A DNA stretch of 64,000 nt. Source: Gnetum montanum. Lineage: Eukaryota > Streptophyta > Gnetopsida > Gnetales > Gnetaceae. The notes below the pieces were generated by a model, which saw only the letters and a list, made by a program, of their open reading frames with translations, had not been told where the DNA came from and made no database searches. The translations under genes and the position numbers were made by a program. The first letter of the stretch is position 1, and every line of letters starts with the position of its first letter. Of this stretch, positions 48,715 through 57,888 are shown one piece after another. Location of the stretch: NCBI GenBank assembly GCA_015680685.1, contig MNCI01006604.1, positions 248,001 to 312,000 of the forward strand, in the 5' to 3' direction.

Positions 48715-48860
48715 TTTAGAGTGATGGTAGGATGCTCATTTTTCAAGTTGACAACCTAGGTTTGAGCCTAGGCATAACCACTCAAAGGGGTTAGGCTTTT
48801 GCTTACCTATTGACCCTTCCATGATAAGCATTATTTTTATTAGTCTTACATGGGTTCAAG
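48715..48860 (+). mobile_element. tRNA-related SINE-like copy 3 (best preserved)
   Basis: 'gagtgatggtaggatgctca' (A-box-like) and 'ctaggtttgagcctag' (B-box-like) are 35 bp apart, followed by 'ggggttaggcttttgctt' and 'gataagcatt'. A (TA)n tract follows at 48893. Confidence 0.5.
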
Positions 48861-49112
48861 GCCAACATAATTATATTATAGTACATCATATTATTAATAT
48901 ATATATATATATATAAATTACAAAGAGAAAGGAAAGGCCCAACAATTTTGGGATACTAGATTTTACCATTTTAACCAATCCTTAAAAACCTACCCTTTAG
49001 GGTACAAAAAGGATAAAGACTTGCCCTCTCTTAAGAATGTTCTTTTAGGTTTTCACTTCCCATAAATGGCTTCATATAAATCAAGAATTTTAAATTAAGT
49101 TGTGTAAATAAA

Positions 49113-49194
49113 AAATGACATAATAGATTTTTTAAGAAAAAATTGAGGAATAACACAAGGAGCATTTCATCATGTAGGAAGAGAAGAGACAAGG
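49113..49194. repeat. Left copy of the 82-bp target-site duplication
   Basis: It begins 'aaatgacataatagattttt' and ends 'gagaagagacaagg'. It matches 53186-53267 with two mismatches (c/a at the tenth base of 'gaggaataacac', a/t in 'tttcatcatg'). Confidence 0.85.
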
Positions 49195-49461
49195 TGGAGC
49201 AACTATTCTCATTTCAGCCCATTGGAAAGACAAACTCATCCATTTCGGTTCTGATTCAAGCAAAGAGTTTCTTGGGCTATCTTTTCCTCCTCCCATGGAC
49301 CCTTTGGGGTTTGCTCTATTTATGCTCCAAATGACTCCACGGAACGGGCTAACTTATGGCAGGAACTAACCTATTCTCTTTCTTCTGTTCCTTGGATTTT
49401 CGGTGGAGATTTTAATATGATTGAATTCCCTCACGATAAACTTGGGGGAGTCCCTTTTTGA
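49195..49461 (+). pseudogene. Endonuclease (APE-type) N-terminal remnant of the LINE
   Basis: The frame GATILISAHWKDKLIHFG breaks near 49265 by a frameshift and continues as VSWAIFSSSHGPFGVCSIYA, then NDSTERANLWQEL and WIFGGDFNMIEFPHDKLG, ending in TGA at 49459-49461. The GGDFN block carries a catalytic Asp/Asn pair of apurinic-like endonucleases that nick the target. Confidence 0.75.
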
Positions 49462-52400
49462 CTTCCTCCTCATGAATTTCAACCTTGGTCTGACTTTAAA
49501 AAACAATTTTATCTCCTTGATGGTGTCAGGGATAACTCAAGCAGTCCTCTCCATAGCTTTACTTGGAGTAATCTTCGTCTGGATCAAGCTCGAATATATA
49601 GCCGGATAGATCGATTTTACTTCTCCACACTATCCTTTTGGCAGGCAATCTCCACCACTACGATTCACCAACATGCTACGTTATCTGACCATTATCCCAT
49701 CGTCATTTCCATGCAAATCTCTGGTACTCCTCAAAGGACCAGATTCCACCTCTTTCACCTACACTCTAATTTATTCTCTTCTCCTTCGTCTCAACAACTT
49801 CTTTCTAATCTTTGGAATGCCGAACCAAGGCCCATTGGTCATGTGGGTTGGATCCAATGGTGGCTGCGAACCACTAGTAGGGTGAGGAACTTTGCTCGGA
49901 AGTTCGGCAAGGAAGTGGCCTCTCGTTCTAGACAAGAGTACAACAACATTTGTTCAACTATCAATAATCTTACGGAAAGGTTATCCTTAGATCCCTTTAA
50001 TACCCACATTCATGAAGAACTTGCTAAACTTCGCTCCACTTTCCAATATTGGGAAGTCCACAAGGCCCATAGTGCCTTAATCAAAAGTAGACTTACTTGG
50101 TTGAAGATTCAAGATGAGCAATGTAAGGAATTTTTTAAATATCTTAACAGCTCTCCTTCCAATCCACCCCCAGATACTCTTTCTAGGGATGGTGTTCTTA
50201 TCACTGATCACGATAGTATTCTCTCTTACCTTAAGGAGAACTTTGAAGCCTTGTTTATAGCTTCCCCAATGAATCTCTCATCATTTGAGGCCTCTACGCG
50301 TAACTATCCTAGGTTAGTAGACTCATCCATGTCTCACATCCTCGATGCTAATATCACTCAAGAAGAGCTTCAACATGCTTCTTTCAAACTCAGCTCTGGA
50401 AAAGCTCCTAGATATGATGGTTTCCCTGTTGAGTTTTTCCAGAGGCATTGGAATCTTGTTGTCCATGACCTTTTCCAAGTAATTAAAGAGGCTATCCATC
50501 TTGGTTCTCTTGGACCAAATTTAAATCTTGGGATTATTCGCCTCCTTCCCAAATCAAGAGACCCTACTAGTATAGCTAATTGGCGACCCATTACTCTTCT
50601 TAATGTGGTATACAAAATTTGGGCCAAATGCTTAGCCTTACGTTTGAAAAAATTCCTTCAAAAAATTATATCCCCTCAACAAACTGGATTTGTCCCAGGG
50701 CGTTATATCTTAGATAACATAGTGGCCACTTGGGAAGGTTTGCAGTGGGTTGAGGATGATGGCCAAGACATCCTTTTGATGAAATTGGACTATGCCAAGG
50801 CCTACGACAACATTAAGTGGGACTTTATCCTTCAAACTATGTCAAAACTAGGTTTTGGCTCCAAGTATCTTCATATGGTGAAATGTCTCTTCTCAGATGC
50901 TAATGCGAGAATAGCCACCACCTTTGGCATCATTGCCCCATTTTCTGTGCATAGATCAGTAAGACAAGGTTGTCCTCTTACCCCTTATCTCTTTATCATT
51001 GCTGCGGATTTCCTTTGCCATCAAATTAACCATGATATTCAATCAGGGATGCTATACGTAGTGCGCTTTTCCTCTCCTCAACATCAACTTCTTAATATGC
51101 ATTTTGCTGATGACTCCTTTTTTCTAATCCAAAATACAACCGATAATGTTAAACGACTTTTAGCCCAAGTAGAGCAATATTGTTCTCTCTCTGGTTCTAC
51201 CATTAATTGGTCTAAATCTTCTGTATATAGTTTTCATAACAATTATAGTAAACTCCCCACCTATCCATGGAAATTAATCCAAGACCATGAGATCATGAAG
51301 CTCTTGGGAATCCCTTTTCGATTTCGTGGTCCTACTTCTACACTGTGGGAGCTAGTTATCTCTCGTATTCGTAAGAAAACTGAAAAGTGGAAGACTAAGC
51401 CCCTTACCTTGGCAGGAAAATATCTTGTTTGTAAATCCATTTGTGCTTCTACCCATGTGTATTATTCCTCATGCTGGGCTCCTTCCCACACAGCCTATCA
51501 AAACTTGGAGCGATTATTTCGAGACTTCATGTGGTCATCTAAAGATTCCCAGCGAGGTTTTCATCGTGTTGCTTGGAACATTGTCACTCTTCCTAGAAAC
51601 AAAGGAGGATTAGGACTGTTGAATTCATACAAACAGGGACTCACCTTAGTAGCTAAGTGGCTTGTGCAACATCTGGACACCTCTGACATAATTGGAAATC
51701 TTCTCCAGCTAAGGCTTCATCAAAGTTTTCCTAAACATAAGCCTTTTTGGAAAAACATCCATCCTATTAATTGGATTTTCTCTCCTCATTCTATCTCCAT
51801 TCCTGGTTCCCATGTCTTCAAAAGCATATGGAAGGCTTGGCAAGTTCTCCACCATCATATTAATTGTTCTAATATCCATCTTAATCCTACTCTCCTTCCC
51901 ATGCTTTGCCCTTGGTGGTTACCCTTGACCCCTGCCCCTCTTGCCATTACTAATGCAAGATTAGCTATTATTTGGTACAGGAAGGAAGTGATTTCCCTTA
52001 ATTGTCTTCGTCTTGCTAATCAATGGATTTCTTGGGAAGCATTTGAAAACATATATGGAGCTTCGAAAGCAATGCAGCTTTGCTTCCACCAGATACATAC
52101 ATTTCTTCATCAATCATTACACCTAGATGGTGCTATCCAAGGTATATTTCATGGCCTCTATTGGTCCAATGGGTCAAAAGTTTTTCCTTATCGGCCACAT
52201 GTTCCCTTCCAATTGTTACACGATTCTTCCGAAGTCATTCTACGCTGCAATCGATCTTGGAATAAACAAGAATCAGAGGATTTTTGGATCTCTCTTTTCA
52301 ACCAAATTTGGCATCTCCCGACTCTTCCCAAAATTCAACAATTCCTTTGGTGTTTTCTTCATCAAGGTCTTCCTATCGGGAAACGTTTAGCATACCTTGG

Positions 52401-52755
52401 GATTCAATCCCCTAAGTGCCCTTTATGTAATGACCCTGAAACCTTTGTCCATGTTTTTTGGCTTTGCCCATTTGCTCAGCATGCATGGGAATGGGCTTCT
52501 AAGGTTTTTCCCTCATGCACTCTTACACAAGAGGCCGTAATGTTTGGTCTGTTACCTACCAGGTCCACAAACTCTCATTTCCTATGGAAGCTCCTTAGGC
52601 CCATCATTTTATATAATATTTGGAAACGTAGATGTACCACACTTTTTCAAAAGACAATTAATTCAAACTCCTTCCACCTAACTACGTCAGAAAAAATGCA
52701 AATTCTTCGGCATGTTCACTTCCAAATTACATCTCAAGCCCCAAATTCAAGATGA
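49462..52755 (+). CDS. LINE ORF2: endonuclease C-terminus, reverse transcriptase, zf-RVT
   Basis: The frame is open for 1098 codons after the stop at 49459; the first Met is at 49711 (1014 codons). Before that Met are LDQARIYSRIDRFYFS and LSDHYPIVIS, the end of the endonuclease with its catalytic His. Counting from 49711: reverse transcriptase at about residues 265-530, with 'NWRPITLLNVVYKIWAKCLA', the first Asp at 360 (MKLDYAKAYD), RQGCPLTPYLF, and catalytic FADD at 465-468. A C-terminal zinc finger has Cys903, Cys906, His914 and Cys919 (CPLCNDPETFVHVFWLC). The enzyme nicks DNA and copies its own RNA at the nick. Without the 5' half it cannot be autonomous, but the RT part is intact, implying a recent insertion. 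Confidence 0.85.
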   Translation, partial: LPPHEFQPWSDFKKQFYLLDGVRDNSSSPLHSFTWSNLRLDQARIYSRIDRFYFSTLSFWQAISTTTIHQHATLSDHYPIVISMQISGTPQRTRFHLFHLHSNLFSSPSSQQLLSNLWNAEPRPIGHVGWIQWWLRTTSRVRNFARKFGKEVASRSRQEYNNICSTINNLTERLSLDPFNTHIHEELAKLRSTFQYWEVHKAHSALIKSRLTWLKIQDEQCKEFFKYLNSSPSNPPPDTLSRDGVLITDHDSILSYLKENFEALFIASPMNLSSFEASTRNYPRLVDSSMSHILDANITQEELQHASFKLSSGKAPRYDGFPVEFFQRHWNLVVHDLFQVIKEAIHLGSLGPNLNLGIIRLLPKSRDPTSIANWRPITLLNVVYKIWAKCLALRLKKFLQKIISPQQTGFVPGRYILDNIVATWEGLQWVEDDGQDILLMKLDYAKAYDNIKWDFILQTMSKLGFGSKYLHMVKCLFSDANARIATTFGIIAPFSVHRSVRQGCPLTPYLFIIAADFLCHQINHDIQSGMLYVVRFSSPQHQLLNMHFADDSFFLIQNTTDNVKRLLAQVEQYCSLSGSTINWSKSSVYSFHNNYSKLPTYPWKLIQDHEIMKLLGIPFRFRGPTSTLWELVISRIRKKTEKWKTKPLTLAGKYLVCKSICASTHVYYSSCWAPSHTAYQNLERLFRDFMWSSKDSQRGFHRVAWNIVTLPRNKGGLGLLNSYKQGLTLVAKWLVQHLDTSDIIGNLLQLRLHQSFPKHKPFWKNIHPINWIFSPHSISIPGSHVFKSIWKAWQVLHHHINCSNIHLNPTLLPMLCPWWLPLTPAPLAITNARLAIIWYRKEVISLNCLRLANQWISWEAFENIYGASKAMQLCFHQIHTFLHQSLHLDGAIQGIFHGLYWSNGSKVFPYRPHVPFQLLHDSSEVILRCNRSWNKQESEDFWISLFNQIWHLPTLPKIQQFLWCFLHQGLPIGKRLAYLGIQSPKCPLCNDPETFVHVFWLCPFAQHAWEWASKVFPSCTLTQEAVMFGLLPTRSTNSHFLWKLLRPIILYNIWKRRCTTLFQKTINSNSFHLTTSEKMQILRHVHFQITSQAPNSR

Positions 52756-53016
52756 ATGCTAACCAATTGTTTTTCTTATTGCAGCCATGGAGTCATATTG
52801 GAGATCCAAATAATCTCCATCATCAAGCCTCGCTTTAGAAGAAAGTCTCCTAATTAAGCCACAGTTTTCTACACCATTTGGCCTTTTTCCTCTTTCTTCC
52901 ATCTTTGTTCTCATTCGACAATCCACACCCTGGAAAAGATACAAACATTTCAGCGAATGGTTGATCTCTGGATTGCATTTCCACACCCTGTGGAATGCTA
53001 AGTTAACATGTTTCCT
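52756..53016 (+). other. LINE 3' untranslated region
   Basis: About 260 bp after the TGA at 52753-52755, ending at the gap. No second ORF. 'acaatccacaccctgg' and 'tttccacaccctgtgg' (52919 and 52979) are similar short repeats. Confidence 0.6.
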
Positions 53017-53185
53017 NNNNNNNNNNNNNNNNNNNNNNNNNNNNNNNNNNNNNNNNNNNNNNNNNNNNNNNNNNNNNNNNNNNNNNNNNNNNNNNNNNNN
53101 NNNNNNNNNNNNNNNNNNNNNNNNNNNNNNNNNNNNNNNNNNNNNNNNNNNNNNNNNNNNNNNNNNNNNNNNNNNNNNNNNNNNN
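53017..53185. other. Assembly gap (169 N)
   Basis: Run of N at the expected position of the LINE poly(A) tail; open frames reported across it are artefacts. Confidence 0.99.
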
Positions 53186-53267
53186 AAATGACATAATAGA
53201 TTTTTTAAGAAAAAATTGAGGAATAAAACAAGGAGCATTTCTTCATGTAGGAAGAGAAGAGACAAGG
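53186..53267. repeat. Right copy of the 82-bp target-site duplication
   Basis: See 49113-49194. Its left edge coincides with the gap edge, so the duplication may be longer than 82 bp. Confidence 0.85.
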
Positions 53268-55220
53268 GGTACTTTTCTCTGTTTTTATAAATCTAAAATA
53301 AAAATTTCATTTAAATATTAAACGTTAGCTCAAAATTAAAACTATGCATCATAGAGTGTCTCTTATAACTCACATCACATTTGTGCTTTCAAATGTAACA
53401 AAAGAACATTAAGCCTAAACATGTTCTAGAAAGTATCAAGACTATAATTATTTATTGTTCATGTACATTACTTATTGTGCCTACATAAATGACATAAATA
53501 GAATAATTTTGGTACTTTTTAAATTTGAGAATTAAAAAACAGCCATTACTAAGGCATGTTTAGCACATATATTTAAGAAAAAAAAGTACACAAAAGCATG
53601 TTCAATAAAGTCTTCATGAAAATAAGCTAGACAAACTAGATTAACGAAACTAAAAAGTTGAAACCAATGTCCAATAGGAAGACCTTCGCATAACAATGAC
53701 CAAGCAAAAAATTGCAGTTTGGGTTGAACTCCAAGTTTCCATAAGTTCTTTAATATATCTAATCATTCTTTAGATTTTAAGTATCTTATTTATAATTAAG
53801 GAATTCAAAAGGAGCTTTTTCCCTATCAAACCACTATTGAGCTTTGGCAACAACAAATTGAAGCATTTTAACATTATCTAGCCAAACCCAATTATACCCA
53901 AAAAGAAAAAGAGAGAGAATTGGGATAAAGATCCTAAAAAGATAATCAAATACTTATCAAAAAGAGTTTTAAAAAAGGTTTTATTTGAATTAAATTTAGC
54001 TTGTCATTATTACTATTCTAATGGTAGATTAAGAATGGTATTAAAGAGAAAAATTGTTACATGGAGAATACATTTATAATTAAAATTGATCCTCTTTATT
54101 TGAGAATCATAAGTAGTTGAAGTATCAACATTTCCACAATACTATGCTTACCAAATTGACATCCATTTAATGGAATCCCATGCTTTTTCGGAAGGGTGGT
54201 AATGCAAATATGAACTAATCTTTTCCTAAGTTGTCGAAATTCATTGAAGCATAATTGATCTTCCAATTCTAAGTTTGGAAATAGTAATAATCTCAATTTT
54301 CCTTCAGGAATCAAGTCAAAATTTTGAATTAGCTAGACAACAAGATTTAATATGGTATCTAATAAGAAGTTTTCAACTTTTATAACCTTTTAAAGTTTTT
54401 AAAATTAATTTGGTAACTATAAATATTCCTTGATGATAAACTGAAGGTAAACTCAAACTACCTACCTTTTGTCAAGAGTAAAAAAATTCTTAATTAAGTC
54501 AAGGAAAGTAATGAAGAACATCATAGTTTCCCTAAGAAAAGGATCTAATAAGCTACTCTAACTCCTCATATGAATTTTTAGGAGGATTCATAAAGTAAAA
54601 ATAATACATGAGTTGTTATAATATTTGCTCTTAAATCAAGATACAATCATTAATTTCGTAACTTAACTTAACCCACTAGAAGTTATGAAAGGTTATGATA
54701 GTCCACCAAGAGTCATAACTACCTATGAATTGTAAAGAAACCTAAGTTCTCACTTTAAAGAAGATGCATAAGCAAGTGTGAAATGAAAATATATGGAATA
54801 ATAAGAAGAGGAGAAGATGCATTAGAATAATAGTTTCAAAAGTATTCATTAGCCAAAAGGTTAAAAAGATAGTGATTCATAAAAGTATAAATGAAAGAAA
54901 GCTCTAAGTCCTAACTATAGAAGGAGAAAAAGATCAAAGAAAGGCATTGGTATTGCCAAAAGATACTTGAGAAAGATCAAGCCTTGAATATTCTCAACAC
55001 CAAAAGACAAACTAATGTGTCATGAACGTGAAAAATTCAGCACAATGAGCTAAATCAAGATGTCATATAAAGAGTAGATATGAAGATTTCTTAACACAGA
55101 AGGACAAACTTTGTTGTCATAGTAGTTTATCAACTATCATAAGAAAAGTTGATCCAACTTAGCAGTGGTTTATTAAAGGAGTCTATAGTGACCCAACCCA
55201 TGTAAGATTGAGGATATTGT
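53268..55220. other. AT-rich stretch without identified features
   Basis: Short frames only (72 codons at 54096-54314, minus, no known domain). No repeat match to other parts of the window seen. Confidence 0.45.
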
Positions 55221-57576
55221 ACTTTATTGTACTTATCAACAAACATCATAAGTGTGCCATAAGTCCACAATGTAAAACAAGATGCATAAGAAAAATAAGA
55301 TACATTATTAGAGAAAGAGAAACATCATTAAAACATAATAAATTCTTATAACCTTTGTATAATCAAATCTAGAATGATAACAAATCCAAAGATGATGTCA
55401 TGAACTACTAGAACCAAAAATAGTAATTGTTATAGATTATGTATGACAGGTTATGATTGGTACCAAGTTGAACATCAAAATAATGTGACTTTGTTCATTT
55501 TAAGAGGATTCATAAATACTTAAGTTAATAAAACTTACATACTCATAATTATAGAAAGTTACAAAGTATCGTTATCTTAAAGAATAGAGTTACAATCTTA
55601 TATCTCATTCATTATGATTCTGGTATATTGGAGTTGCCATAAATGAAAAGACATAAAATGAAACTCCAATATAAGTAGAATAAAAAATCTTAAAGAAAAT
55701 AATACATTTTCTTGCTCATAAAGTTAAATTTTTGTTTGTTTCAATATCATATCTACGATATCATAGAAACAATATTGTTACACATGCTACATCATCATTG
55801 ATATGTTGTCTCAGGATGCATGTAGCCTTATAAATACTGACACTTGGGCATACAATTACTTAATTTTACATTCCACCATTAGTAGAATTCTTGCAATTTG
55901 TTTCCATAGTTAGCGATAGAGTGAATTCCCGCAGTGTGATGTTTAGTAGTTGTGTGAAATCTTTCTTTAAGTGAAATGTACTTGGGCATAGTTAATGACT
56001 AGAAATAAAGATCGAGATTTCTTTCCTCATTGCAACATTCACTTAGTTTAATTTTTTACTTAGATTAATTTTCATGTTTACTTAGTTAACTCTTTAAATT
56101 TTCAAAGTACTTTGCTTTGCTTATTCATTAGTAAAGTGGAATGAGTACAACTAGTTTCAAGTGCTTAAGTATAATTGTCTGGTAATCCTAGTAGCATTAT
56201 TGCTTGGTTCACCTAGCAGTGTAACACTTCATAACCCAGTAATGATCACATGAACCCAAGGCATGTATGGTAAACCAGGATTGGATGCTCATTGCTATAG
56301 GCTAGAATAGACTTACATCCTTGTCATTACTTAGACTTAGCATTTCACTTCATTTCCATTATTTTTACGCTTAGGACTAAAGTGAGCCTAACAACATCAC
56401 TTTATTGTACTTATCAACAAACATCATAAGTATGCCATAAGTCCAGAATGCAAAACAAGATGCATAAGCAAGAGAAGATACATTATTAGAGAAAGAGAAA
56501 CATCATTAAAACATAAGAAATTATTAGAACCTTCGTATAATCAAATCTAGAATGATAACAAATCCAAAGATGATGTCATGAACTACTAGAACCAAAAATA
56601 TTAATTGTTATAGATTATGTATGATAGCTTATGAATGGTACTAAGTTGAACATCAAAAAAATGTGACTTTGTTCATTGTAAGAGGATTTGTAAATAGTTA
56701 AGTTAATAAAACTTACAATACTCATAACTATATAAAGTTACAAAGCATAGTTATCCTAAAGAATAGAGTTACAATCTTATTTCTCATTCATTATGATTTT
56801 GGTATATTGGAGTTTCCATAAGTGAAAAGATACAAAATGAAACTCCAATATAAGTAGACAAGAAAATCTTTAAAAAAACAATACATTTTCTTTCTCATAA
56901 AGTTAGATTTTTGTTTCTTGCAATATCATCATATCTGCAATATTGTAGCAACAATATTGTTACCCATGCTACATCATCATTGATATGATGTCTTATGATG
57001 CATTGTAGCCCTATAAATATTGACACTTGGGTGTAAGATTAAATAATTTGACATTCCACCCTTAGTATAACTCTTGCAATTTGTTTCTATAGTTAGCAGT
57101 AGAGTGAATGCCCATAGTGTGATGTTTGGTAGTTGTGTGGAATCTTTATTTAAGTGAAATGTACTTGGTCATAGTTCATGACCAGAAATAAAGATCGAGA
57201 TTAATTTCCTCATTGTAGCATCGACTTAGTTTACTTTTTTACTTAGATTAATTTTCATGTTTACTTAGTTAACTCTTTACATTTTCAAAATACTTTTCTT
57301 TGCTTTTTCATTAGTAAGTAGAATGAGTATAACTAGTTTCAATTTCTTAAGTGTAATCATTTGGTAATCCTAGTAGTATTATTGCTTGGTTCACCTAGCA
57401 GCGTAACACTTGGTAACTCAGTAATGATCACATGAGCCTAAGGCATGTATGGTAAGCTAGGACTAGATGCTCATTGCTATAGGCTAGAATAGATTTACAT
57501 TCTTGTCATTACTTAGACTTAGCATTTCACTTCATTTCCATTAATTTTATGCTTGGGACTAAAATGAACGTATATG
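55221..57576. repeat. 1.18-kb tandem duplication covering a family-2 LTR portion
   Basis: 55221-56398 and 56399-57576 are collinear with an offset of 1178 bp and high identity (for example 'catcattaaaacataa', 'gatgatgtcatgaactacta', 'cagtaatgatcacatga'). Each unit holds an inverted repeat (TATATTGGAGTT... with its complement; 56803-56815 and 56840-56852 in unit 2) and the 5' part of a plus-oriented LTR with a TATA box ('cttataaatactgaca' and 'cctataaatattgaca'). Confidence 0.85.
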
Positions 57577-57746
57577 CCTCACTATGAATTAAATAAGACA
57601 CTTAGACTTCACTAACTTAAAGTGGAAAGATAGTGATTATGAACTTAACATCAATAACTAGTCCATCCATGGATTATTTATTTGGCCACATGCTAGCACT
57701 CATGACTTGTATTGTAGAGTGTTGGGATTGCTCCACCACTTATCAT

Positions 57747-57764
57747 TGGCACCATTGTTGAGGA
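57747..57764 (+). promoter_or_regulatory. Decayed tRNA-Asp-type primer-binding site
   Basis: TGGCACCATTGTTGAGGA. Compared with the standard Athila site TGGCGCCGTTGCCGGGGA there are five differences, all C-to-T or G-to-A, mostly at CG. Confidence 0.7.
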
Positions 57765-57888
57765 TGTATTAATGTGTGCTAAGTAATTGATCTTATAAAT
57801 TTTTTTGTATTAAGACCCATAAAGTCAATCTTCATAATATTTAAATAATTCTAATAACACACACTTATCCAAGCATCACGTATATAAG

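Larger units (their letters stand above)
49195..53185 (+). mobile_element. 5'-truncated plant LINE (L1-like)
   Basis: Begins in mid-endonuclease right after the left direct repeat, runs through reverse transcriptase and zinc-finger domains, and has about 260 bp of 3' untranslated sequence before the gap. Any poly(A) tail would lie in the gap. The direct repeats on both sides and the 5' truncation are typical of target-primed reverse transcription. Confidence 0.85.

Noticed and set aside
52961-53265. Open frames across 53017-53185
   Set aside because: They consist mainly of N.
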